From the NCBI GenBank assembly GCA_031771865.1, contig JASISA010000010.1:434001-498000 (forward strand): a DNA stretch of 64,000 nucleotides. The letters run 5' to 3'. Position 1 is the stretch's first letter. Each line of letters starts with the position of its first letter. Position numbers and translations under genes: made by a program. Below are positions 9,699 through 18,710 of this stretch, piece after piece. Source of the DNA: Nothophaeocryptopus gaeumannii (taxonomy: Eukaryota; Ascomycota; Dothideomycetes; Mycosphaerellales; Mycosphaerellaceae). The notes beneath the pieces were generated by a model. That model saw only the letters and a list, made by a program, of their open reading frames with translations, was not told where the DNA came from and ran no database searches.

Positions 9699-11129
9699 TT
9701 ACGCCTGAACAGCAGCAACAGCCTCGACCTGGTGTCCATTCACCTCCGTCTCCCGCTTCGGCCCACCTCCCGGCATCCGGTCGTAGTGTTTCGTAAAGTC
9801 ATACTCAATTGAACTCTTTTTGAGCAGGAAATCCTTCAAAGCTCCCTTTCCCTTCTCATTCAAATCTTGGATAATTTGAAAGAACTTGTCTGTATCCTTC
9901 ACAGTCCACGGATCGGTACTTCTCACTCTCTCGAGATTCTTCACACTCCGTGCATCCACATACTTCAAGAAGATCTCCCGTCGCACGTCGGCATAAGTCT
10001 GGAGTATGGATTCGTCTGCGAGCCTTTGGTGATATCCGATAAAGCAGTCTGCCAAGCCAGCTACATCGAGACAGGCTGTCATGCAGCCGTAGCCCCCCTT
10101 GTTAGATGGTCAGTCTGTGGAAAAGTGCGAAGGAGCGGGTTGAGATGAACGTACCATTGGATTACAAACGTGCGCTGCATCAGCTGCGAGGAGAATGCGG
10201 CCGTGCTTGAACTCCGGCACGCAGCGATTGTGGATGTTGTACATATTCGTCTCTCGGACCTCATACTCGTCCGGCTCCGGATTTCCAGGCAACATGTGCT
10301 TGAAATGCCAGTCTCTCCTCTTCAAGTACTCCTCATCTGAGAGACCGCTCTCGTTGTCGCCGTACGTCACACGCCAGAGATCTCCTTTGTCGGAGGACGA
10401 GGAGCGTTTGGCGATCAATCCCCAGTGGTCATGGGAGATCATATAGTTGCCGCCGTCCCACTTGTGTTCTGCAAAGCCTTTATAGAAGACGTTTTGGACG
10501 ATGAAGCGGCAATCGAAAGTCTTGCCTGGCCAATCGTTTCCGTAGAGGGACTTGCGGACCGCGGAGGAGGCGCCATCACAGCCGATAATGTAGTCGGCAT
10601 GCATTCTCTCTGTCTGTTTAGGTTCGCTGGGGGCACCGAGTTCGACATCGATCCATGCCTGACCATCGCTCTCATCTTGACCAGCGTTGAGGACTTTATG
10701 ATTGAATCGAATATCAATCAAGCCCTTCCCCTTCTCAGGATCCAAACAATGCCGATACATAATCTTGATCATCTCCCCAAGAGGCAGAATCGTCATGCGA
10801 TCTTCCTCGTTTTCGACCACGCTCATATCGATCTCGACCATCTTCTCGCCATCCTCCACTCGCCTCCAGCAGATAGCAGGAAACTTTGGTATGCTTGCTT
10901 TGCGGAAGTCTGGCAGAAGGCCTGCTCGGCGGAAGACTCGAGTGGCAGGGACGCCGTATTGTGTTGCTCGTAGGCGTGTGTCCAGGTGTGGATATGCCTC
11001 GAGCATAATTGATGGGATGTCCTGTTGTGCTAGTAGAAGAGCAAGAAGAAGGCCCGATGGCCCAGCGCCGACGATGATCAACTTCGAGAAAGGTGGCGAA
11101 TTGGGGTGTCCATTGGTTTGAGCGATCAT
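9699..11129 (-). CDS. FAD-dependent aromatic monooxygenase (PHBH/phenol hydroxylase type)
   Basis: Two exons, 11129-10155 and 10097-9699, joined over a 57-nt intron, give 457 residues. N-terminal Rossmann motif IIVGAGPSGLLLALLLAQ, middle DYIIGCDGASSAVRKSL (the DG motif), and GRILLAADAAHVCNPMGGYG spanning the splice, which is the second FAD-binding GD-like motif. No signal peptide. The family uses NAD(P)H and O2 to hydroxylate aromatic substrates; the real substrate is not visible. Its neighbours are a DUF302 protein, a second flavoprotein monooxygenase and an aldehyde dehydrogenase, pointing to a small catabolic or secondary-metabolic block. The start was chosen at MIAQTNGHPN; the frame is open to 11282 but looks untranslated there. 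Confidence 0.85.
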
Positions 11130-11720
11130 GGTGGTTGTCCGAAACGGTGTTCTTTCCGCAGTAGTTGAGCAAAGTAACAGGCAGTCTCTGAGAGGAATCT
11201 TGACTGATTTGTGTACAGTTGTATGCTGCCAAATCAGTCTATCAAAAGGAGACAGTGCAATATCTCTGTATTGTTGAGTCACAGTGGTTGAACAAAAATT
11301 GACAAGGTAGAGCCAGAGATCAGAGGGTTGTTGCTCGTGTGCGCTTTCGCCTTACAAAATAATACATGCTTGTACAGCTGAAGTAGTTTGCGAGGAACGA
11401 AGCAAGTGCCCTAGATCCATCTGGTAAGCTGACGAGGAAAGTAGGTGGAGACAGCAATCGGTAGCCGTAAGCGGGAAGCCTAAAGACTGCAGATCAGCGC
11501 TTCATCATGGTCAACAACATCTCCGTAACAGCTCGTGCCATAGCGGGAATACTGGTCCAGATCTTGCAGACGTGATGAGTTCTGCATGGATGATGGGTGG
11601 ACGAGCTTCCAGAGCAAACACGCACGACTAGGCTGATCAGTAATCACCAGTTGCTGTCAGCCATTGAGAAGCTCATATATCGGTTCTACGGGGAGAGGAT
11701 TAATCAACATCAGCCCCACG
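11130..11720. other. Divergent intergenic region
   Basis: About 590 bases between the divergently transcribed FAD monooxygenase (minus) and DUF302 gene (plus). Likely a shared promoter. No specific motif is asserted. Confidence 0.4.
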
Positions 11721-12233
11721 ATGTCTTCCATCCAGCAAGATTCATTCCAAGTCACGCGCATAACTCGCACCATCTTCAAGCCCTTCGATGAAGTCCTGTC
11801 GCGTCTAAACTCCAGCATCAGGCAACCGAACCCTCACGGCTTCAACATTCTAAACCACCTTGACTCCAAGGATAGTTTCGAAGCCACGACAAATGAAGCT
11901 CTCGGCCCGCATGGCTTCATGCATTTTACCCAATTTTCTCATGGAGACTGGATGCATCTGTATGGCGTCGGCGGTGGAAAGAAAGTCGTACGCATCGTTT
12001 TCGGAAACCCGCAGATCGCCATCACGATGCTGAAGCACGATACCAAGGCTGGGTTGTTTGCACCTGTTGAGGTACTATTGGTCGAGAGGCAGGACGGAAA
12101 GGGCACCGATGTTGTGTATGTCAAGCCGAGTACGCTGATTGCTGGTGCGGATGGGTCCAGTGATGAGTTGAGAAAGGCGGTGGAGGACTTGGATAGCAAG
12201 CTTGAGGCCTTGTGGGATTGGGTATCTGAGTAG
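11721..12233 (+). CDS. DUF302-like domain protein
   Basis: A 170-residue soluble protein starting MSSIQQDSFQVTRITRTIF. It contains the pattern of the DUF302 family: FKPFDEVLSRL near the N-terminus, FMHFTQFSHGDWMHLYG in the middle, then RIVFGNPQIAITMLKHD and APVEVLLVERQDGKGTDVVY. The family fold is a small alpha/beta domain of unclear biochemical role. The open frame upstream (from 11664) is disregarded because ATG 11721 fits the domain. The stop lies only 4 bases from the stop of the converging flavoprotein gene, so the 3' ends of the two transcripts must overlap. Confidence 0.75.
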   Translation: MSSIQQDSFQVTRITRTIFKPFDEVLSRLNSSIRQPNPHGFNILNHLDSKDSFEATTNEALGPHGFMHFTQFSHGDWMHLYGVGGGKKVVRIVFGNPQIAITMLKHDTKAGLFAPVEVLLVERQDGKGTDVVYVKPSTLIAGADGSSDELRKAVEDLDSKLEALWDWVSE

Positions 12234-12237
12234 GCAC

Positions 12238-13449
12238 TCAATTTGTTGGAGAGTACATCTTCGGGTACTCAGGCAGATCGACTTCTTCTCCTTTTGGATC
12301 AAAAAGCTTCCATATTCCACTCCAGGCGATCAGCCAGAATGCAAACCGTAGTGCCCAGATGCCTAGCTTCGTCATTGGGTTTGCTATTCTTGGTGCGTTT
12401 CCGTTCAAAGGTATGTTTTGAGCACTCTCGATCCGCGGGCGAAGCTTCTTGTCGTATTCTGCGAATGCTGCGGCGGGATCCTTGGGCTTTTCGGAAAGTT
12501 CGCCAGCGAGAACGTATGCTCCGAGCACAGCACATTGAGTTCCTTGGCCAGTGAGCGGTGTGGGTGCGAAGCCTGCGTCGCCAACCACAGCAACCCGTCC
12601 AGTCCACCACTTTGGCATCCTGATCTGAGCCAGCTGACTGTAATGAAAGTCTTCAGAATCCATCATTGCATTGACAACGCGTGGGATGAGCCCGCCAATA
12701 CCCTCGAAGGCTTTCTTGAGAGCTTCCTTCTGGAACTGTTTGCTTTCGGTGCACGCGGGTTGGAGTTCGTCCGACTTGTCCATTTGAGATAAATACGCTG
12801 ACGACTTCATATTGTTGATAGGTCGGACAATACACGATCGGCCTTTGGTGGCGTTCTGCCATCGAGAGTTTGGCATGTCGTCCTCATCGGCAGGGATCGA
12901 GAAGTAGGCGATATAGTGGTCTCGATGCTTGAAGGCTTCAGCGTTCGCTTTCTCGTCCCAAGCCAACCTTCGGGTCTTCGATCGGAGTCCGTCTGCTCCA
13001 ACGACGGCGTCAAAGCTGGCTTTCTCCCCGTTGTCGAATGTCACGTTGACTTTGTCGCCGTCCTGATCCAATGCTTCAAGCTTGATGCCGTACCGGAAGC
13101 GGACATTGTCGTACTGATCGGCAGCTCTGGTGAGGATATGGCAAAATTCGCCTCGCATGATCTCGACATCGGAAGTCAAGCCGCCTGGGATGAATGCCAC
13201 GTTTTTGCCAGTGTCGTCTGTGAAGCCAAACCCGCCTTCTTTGGTCCCTTTGCTCTGCATATCTTCGAAGACACACATGCGTTTGATGACTTCCCGTGCT
13301 GAGCCTTCGCAGTCGATTCCTTGGCCATATTTGAGTAGTGCAGGTGCCCGCTCGATGATAGTGACGTCTGCACCTGCTCGGCCGAGCCAGTACGCGACTG
13401 TAGGTCCTGCAATGCCACCCCCGACAATGAGTACTCTGAGGTCAGCCAT
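12238..13449 (-). CDS. FAD-dependent monooxygenase
   Basis: Single exon, 403 residues. It starts MADLRVLIVGGGIAGPTVAY with the GxGxxG dinucleotide fold. The DG motif FDAVVGADGLRSKTRRL lies near residue 160, and VAVVGDAGFAPTPLTGQG holds the GD motif. The C-terminus contains a hydrophobic segment (LRFAFWLIAWSGIW) that could associate with membrane. The family resembles bacterial and fungal tetracycline-resistance/salicylate-hydroxylase-like flavoproteins. Substrate unknown; neighbours suggest small aromatic or secondary metabolites. ATG 13449 directly precedes the FAD fold, so the longer open frame to 13611 was not used. Confidence 0.85.
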   Translation of the reverse strand: MADLRVLIVGGGIAGPTVAYWLGRAGADVTIIERAPALLKYGQGIDCEGSAREVIKRMCVFEDMQSKGTKEGGFGFTDDTGKNVAFIPGGLTSDVEIMRGEFCHILTRAADQYDNVRFRYGIKLEALDQDGDKVNVTFDNGEKASFDAVVGADGLRSKTRRLAWDEKANAEAFKHRDHYIAYFSIPADEDDMPNSRWQNATKGRSCIVRPINNMKSSAYLSQMDKSDELQPACTESKQFQKEALKKAFEGIGGLIPRVVNAMMDSEDFHYSQLAQIRMPKWWTGRVAVVGDAGFAPTPLTGQGTQCAVLGAYVLAGELSEKPKDPAAAFAEYDKKLRPRIESAQNIPLNGNAPRIANPMTKLGIWALRFAFWLIAWSGIWKLFDPKGEEVDLPEYPKMYSPTN

Positions 13450-14417
13450 TTTCGTCGTCTTCAGAGATTTTTGATTGAAAGTTGCACCCAATGGAAAGCT
13501 CAATATATGAAGAGAGCTACCTGCGGGTACCGACGTAATCCTCCGGCGAAATATTGCCGGGGGACCCAAAAGCAGAAGGCAATAATGAAGAAAGGTTTTC
13601 AACTTGACCATTGAGACTACCGTTCCCGGAGAATGGCTTGGCTACAGATGCGTGGATATTCTGGATGCAGATCGGATGACTGGGAGTGCCATCGAGGTGA
13701 AGAAGCGATCGAGGTCGGCTGATAGTTCTAGCTCTACGCAGTCCGTGACAACGCAGCAACGTCGGACCGGCTTTTGGCCAGGGAATTAGATGAGGCGGAG
13801 ACTGGAGAAGCGGTAGAGCTACATCTACTCGTGAAAGAGATGAGGCACGTGTGAATCGATGGCGATGGCGAGGGTGATGGAAGGATGGAGAACCAAAAAA
13901 AAGATGACCTCAGGCGTGAAAAGCTTGAATCCGTTCAGTCTCCTTGGCGACGGCGATAACACGTTCACTACATCCATCGACTTCTTCCCGTGTCCAAAAC
14001 CATCTTGAGTCCATCTTGAGTCCATATTGAGTCCATCTTGTTCAGACGGAGGGACTGCTCGAGGAATGTGCGATGGCTCCTACAGCAATGAACGGATCTT
14101 CAAACAATAAGACCAAGACGCGTATGCTTGACGTGAAGAAGACAGAAACGCGCTGCTCATGCTTCCCATTCAAAGATAACACGGCCAATGTATCAGCTCG
14201 TGTCAGATCTCATATCAATCGCGGAGAGCATTGTTAAGTTCGAGCTCTGGTAGTGCAGGTCTGACTGCAGGATCATCGTCACCCCGCTGTGACCCACCTC
14301 AAGTTCTATTACCTGCTAAGCACTTTCTCCCGTAAGCTGTAGCGCGGCATTGAAGAGATATAAATCGGATGAAATACTGACACAAGAGCGCCCGCAAAGA
14401 GTCCGCTACCCTTCAAG
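13450..14417. other. Long intergenic region before the aldehyde dehydrogenase
   Basis: No protein-like frame. It contains an 11-nt tandem repeat (separate entry). It probably carries promoters for the flavoprotein gene on the minus strand and the aldehyde dehydrogenase on the plus strand. Confidence 0.4.
14001..14040. repeat. 11-nt tandem repeat, about 3.6 copies
   Basis: The unit CATCTTGAGTC occurs twice exactly, once with one substitution (CATATTGAGTC), then partially. A microsatellite-like array in the intergenic region. Confidence 0.85.
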
Positions 14418-15896
14418 ATGGCTCCCACACTCCCTTCCATCCAGGACTCGCTCCCAAAGAACAACAAGCTCTTCTACGATGGAAAATGGCAAGCCCCAAA
14501 GACATCTCACTTCCAAGAGACCTTCAATCCTGGAAATGGCAAATCAATCATGGAAGTCGCGCAAGCCGGAGAGGACGACGTGAACGCAGCCGTCGAAGCC
14601 GCTGACAAGGCTTTCCACACCTTCAAGATTACGCCACCTCCACAAAGAGCTGCTCTCCTTCGCAAAGCCGCAACGGTGCTGCGTGAGCACGCCGCAGAGC
14701 TTGCATTGCTTGATGCCCTAGATACTGGAAATCCCGTAGCAGAGATGCTGTCAGATGCGAACGTTGCCGCCGCTTTCATGGATTACTTCGCTGGCTTGAT
14801 CCCCATGTTGAAGGGCGAGACTATCCCACAAGCCGAAGACACATTCCATTACACAATTCGCGAGCCCTTGGGAGTCGTTGCAAGAATTGTAGCTTTCAAT
14901 CACCCGGTCATGTTCGCTGCAGGCAAGATGGCAGCGCCTCTCGCCGCGGGAAACACAGTCGTTATCAAGCCACCGGACCAGGCACCACTTTCTTGCCTCC
15001 GACTGGCAGAGCTTCTAGCAGACATCTTCCCGCCAGGTGTCGTCAATATTCTACCCGGAGGCGCAGAGTGCGGCAAAGCTCTCTCGACCCATCGCCTGGT
15101 CAGGAAGATCACATTGATCGGCAGCATCCCCACCGCCAAAGCCATCACCCGCGCAACGGCAGACACCCTGAAACCCACTCTCTTCGAGCTAGGAGGCAAG
15201 AACGCCCTCATCGCCTACCCAGACGCCGACCTCGAGAAACTCGTCTTGGGCGTGGGACGTGGGATGAACTTCACCTGGTCCGGACAATCCTGCGGCTCCA
15301 CCTCCCGCGTCTTCCTCCACGAATCAATCCACGACACAGTCCTCGACAAAGTCGTCTCCTACGTACAGAAAGAATTCCAACCCGGTGTCCCCACCGACAT
15401 GTCAACGACTATGGGTCCCGTCATCTCCCAAGCCGCTCAAGCAAGGATCCTGAATTACATCGAATCCGGGAAATCCGAAGGCGCTGCTTTATCTCTCGGT
15501 GGCGAGCGTGTCAGCGGTATTTCTTCCATCGAGGGAGGTTACTTCATCCAGCCCACCATCTTCTCCAACGTCAAACCCTCGATGAAAATCGCCAGAGAAG
15601 AGATCTTCGGTCCTGTCATGTCAGTGTTCAAATGGAAAGATGAAGATGATCTGTTCAGACAAGTCAATGCGACTGAGTACGGACTTACAGCTTCTATCTA
15701 CACGCAAAATATTGCTACGGCGCAGAAGGCGGTCAAGAGGGTTGAGTCTGGGTATGTCTGGGTGAACCAGGTTGGGAGGCACTTTTTGGGTGTGCCGTTT
15801 GGAGGGTATAAAGAGTCTGGTGGTGGGAGGGAGGAGAGTTTGGAGGAGTTGTTGGCTTTTACGCAGATTAAGAGTGTTAATATCAACCTTGCGTAG
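14418..15896 (+). CDS. NAD(P)-dependent aldehyde dehydrogenase
   Basis: Single exon of 492 residues, the normal ALDH length. Conserved elements in order: ARIVAFNHPVMFAAGKMA, VVIKPPDQAPLS, LIGSIPTAKAI (cofactor site), FELGGKN with the catalytic-base Glu, and SGQSCGSTSR with the nucleophile Cys near residue 290. EIFGPVMSVFKWKDED and FGGYKESGGGRE follow near the C-terminus. No targeting signal, so probably cytosolic. The sequence class covers betaine, benzaldehyde and phenylacetaldehyde dehydrogenases, and the substrate cannot be settled from sequence. It lies beside two flavin monooxygenases. Confidence 0.92.
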   Translation: MAPTLPSIQDSLPKNNKLFYDGKWQAPKTSHFQETFNPGNGKSIMEVAQAGEDDVNAAVEAADKAFHTFKITPPPQRAALLRKAATVLREHAAELALLDALDTGNPVAEMLSDANVAAAFMDYFAGLIPMLKGETIPQAEDTFHYTIREPLGVVARIVAFNHPVMFAAGKMAAPLAAGNTVVIKPPDQAPLSCLRLAELLADIFPPGVVNILPGGAECGKALSTHRLVRKITLIGSIPTAKAITRATADTLKPTLFELGGKNALIAYPDADLEKLVLGVGRGMNFTWSGQSCGSTSRVFLHESIHDTVLDKVVSYVQKEFQPGVPTDMSTTMGPVISQAAQARILNYIESGKSEGAALSLGGERVSGISSIEGGYFIQPTIFSNVKPSMKIAREEIFGPVMSVFKWKDEDDLFRQVNATEYGLTASIYTQNIATAQKAVKRVESGYVWVNQVGRHFLGVPFGGYKESGGGREESLEELLAFTQIKSVNINLA

Positions 15897-16068
15897 GTAG
15901 GCATCACTCCAAAGGCGTAGATAACCATCCTCTCGCCCAGTACCTACCAAACTACGTTTCCAGATGCTCGATACCTGGCCCTTTCGAATGAAGAGCTTGA
16001 TGGAAGGCCTTGGAAACGTCTTCGAGGCCGAATTCCCTTCAGTAGAAGTGCTTTTCATCTCAATCTCC

Positions 16069-17206
16069 TCAGCTGATCATCCGGAGCGTCAACTCAACAG
16101 TAGCAAAAGTTCCAGCGCTGACAGGCATTGCCCTCAACAACGTCGGACCAATACCCCTCCAGAATCCCAACGCACCCTCCTGCTTGAACGTCTGCGCAAA
16201 GCAGTCCCGCATCGACTTATACCGCTGCTTCTCGCCCCATCCATCAGTCTGCATCTTCGACTTGATGACATCAAAGGGGTAAGATGAAATCCAGAGCATC
16301 TCTCCAGCGAGACCTCCATAAAAGGCGATTTTCCAGGTGGCAATATCCTTTCGGGCGTATGCGTTGCGTTTGGCGTCTTGGTTCATGAGGTACTCGAATG
16401 TGAGGAACCAGAAACCGTAGGCTTGAGCTTCTCGGAGGAGGGTCACTGATGTTCCGCGGTAGAGGCCCAGGGTGACGTTTGGGGAGGTTGAGAGTTTGCG
16501 GATGCAGTCGAGTGGTCCGTTGTACAGTCTAGCTGCGCCATGGGGTTGTGTTTGCAGCCTGATACGCACGTGCTCGATGGGCGAGGAAAGAACAGTGTTG
16601 GCTATACCGGCAAAAGCTCCGGACGCGTAGTACTGTGCATAGCTCAATGGCTGAGGCTCCTTCTCGAGTTGAGCCGTGGACTTGTTGAGGTTGGCAGCAT
16701 TCTGGGCCTCGAATGCTCGCCGAGCGTAGTTAAAGGCTCCGAATTGGACTGATACGCAGGCTCCAATACCGATCAGGGGAGTCAGGGTTCCCTTGTAAAA
16801 AGCCGAAGCACCCTCAATCTTGAGGATCTTGCCGGCGCAGTCGAGGGCACCTTTGTATTCCGTCGATGTCTGTAATCGGACCTTGACGATGTCTGGTATA
16901 TGTTAGACATGTTTCAGTCGAACTTGTTGATTGTATTCTTACCAAATGGTTGGCCTGCGATATCAGTTAGTCAATGGGTCCGGGAGCAAGATGTTCGGAG
17001 TCAACGGAGCAATGATTCAACATGTTGAGATATGGGAAGCTCAAAATAGATTGCAGAACCAAGGCGACTTCGATCTTCTGAACAAGAGTGTTCAATAACT
17101 TACCGATCAAGACCTGTGCAACACCACCCACAGCGCCAGAGAACAAGTCCTTGAACACCTGTCCAGCACCTCCACCCTCCTGCGCCTCCTCCAATGCGCC
17201 CGACAT
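16069..17206 (-). CDS. Mitochondrial carrier, YMC1/YMC2-like
   Basis: Three exons: 17206-17104, a 12-nt microexon 16954-16943, and 16892-16069, giving 312 residues. The microexon supplies the middle of the first carrier signature (Q-P-F-D), restoring QPFDIVKVRLQT. The second and third signatures are SPIEHVRIRLQT and YPFDVIKSKMQTD. FYKGTLTPLIGIGACVSVQF and GFWRGIGPTLLRAMP are typical of the YMC1 group. Six membrane helices are expected in the inner mitochondrial membrane. Yeast YMC1 has been linked to organic-acid or glycine transport; the substrate here is unknown. Both flanking introns have good CTAAC or TGATAT-type branch regions and AG acceptors. Confidence 0.88.
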
Positions 17207-17691
17207 GGCGCTCCTCTCTCAACTTTCGACTGACGGAGCGTCCGTACTTCAGCTCTTGATGTACTGCGCGAGAAGAAGCGTCGTCAAGTTGATGTCCTAC
17301 ACAATGACAAATTCGGGCGAAGCGTTTCGGTGTCCGCGAAATTGATGCTTTGCTGATTGCGACATGCAAAGGGTCAGAACAAGGTTTGCGGGACTGACCG
17401 CCGCCAATTCAGTCTCGATCCGAATGCGGAAGTGACAACCAGACCGGCTTGGCATGCTGAAACTTGGTCGGTCTGACCCGAAACTTGGGCAATCTGGACC
17501 GTGACCACTTGCTCATCAAAGTTTTGTCACATGGACAGCTGCTACTGAGCGGCTGCGCCTATCGCATGACATCGTGGAGGCTGTGCTGAGTGTGAGTAGG
17601 TATATATTCAAGCCACACTCTCGCTCTTCTTTGTTCTGTAGCTCAATCGACGTTTACTCCGCCCAGCTTACCCAAACACCAACCGTCCATC
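17207..17691. other. Divergent promoter region
   Basis: Between the carrier gene (minus) and the small conserved gene (plus). No further structure recognised. Confidence 0.4.
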
Positions 17692-17991
17692 ATGAACAAC
17701 CAAGCCGCCGGCCAGCCGAAGGAGGACTACCTCGACAAGGGTATACGATGATCTTCTACTTAGGTCAGAGAAGGATCTCAGCTGACAGATCTATATAGCT
17801 GTTGATGCCGTCGAGAAGAAGATGGGCAGAGACCCCGCCAAGATGCGCGCCAACAATGAGAAGTTCACCGATAAGCTCCGTAGCTTCTTTGAGAAGAAGA
17901 CTGGCAAGAAGGTATGCATTCCAACCATACCCCTTTGAATGGAACGGGTCACTGACAATCTTCGCAGGTGCCAGCGAAGTTCTCGAATTAG
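17692..17991 (+). CDS. Small conserved fungal protein, 61 residues
   Basis: Three short exons, 17692-17740, 17799-17911 and 17968-17991, with introns of 58 and 56 nt (donors GTATAC and GTATGC, branch GCTGAC and ACTGAC). The product starts MNNQAAGQPKEDYLDKAVD, continues AVEKKMGRDPAKMRANNEKF with TDKLRSFFEKKTGKK, and ends VPAKFSN. It is highly charged, helical and lacks Cys. Proteins of this type occur widely in ascomycetes and their function is not known to me. The consistent phase across three exons and the charged composition support a real gene. Confidence 0.75.
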
Positions 17992-18710
17992 AGATTCTGA
18001 TGATATCCTGGTTATGACATGAAACCCTGGACCGCGCGTTGAACTGGAATGATGTATTAATGTGTGCTTAAGATACCACAGAGTTTGGATGAATCAAGTT
18101 TGCATGAATGCTGAAACCTTTCTCTCATCAATGTCTTCTTGCAAAGCGCTTGATCAGTTTCATGCGAGAAACCCGCCTCTCCCTGCGAATATGCATTTTG
18201 ATGCTTTTGGATCTGACTCAACTACCTTATCATCTGGAAGATTGGCGCAGATCTACTCGAAATTGAGAGAGACTTAGTCAAAAACGACCCTTCACAAAAC
18301 TAGCAGCCTCTCTTCAACGATCCTGATTTTGAGCCTATGGGATTCGAAGCAACGCGCCCGGACATCGGGGGAGGTAGCTGAGATGTCCTCAAAATCGCGA
18401 GCGTCTCAACGAAAATCAAGCCTCAGGTCTGACCGCCTCTCTCCAAAACTCTTGATCTTGGACATAGGAGATTCGAAGCAAGACCCCTAGAGATCGAAAA
18501 AGAAGAGGAGGCATACCAATCGTGGGCGTGAAGAACAGCGTCTCTCTTCTTACCAAGTGTCGAAGAACTGGTCAGGGGAAATATGACGCGAGGCCTTGGA
18601 CAGTGTTTTGAAGATTCCTTAATTTGGATCACCTTGATTCGTGACTCCTTTGAATAGCAAACATGGCCTCCCTCCGCCATCACCCATCTTACACCTCTTC
18701 CAACGTGCTC
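17992..18710. other. Intergenic with an imperfect direct repeat
   Basis: No gene seen. Two related segments at about 18300-18362 and 18425-18502 share the order CCTCTCT..., GATCTTG or GATTTTG, ATAGGAGATTCGAAGCAA-like sequence, and GATCG or CATCG. They look like an old local duplication. Confidence 0.4.

Noticed and set aside
14993..15643. 216-codon plus-strand frame
   Set aside because: Arg/His-rich shadow of the aldehyde dehydrogenase in another frame.
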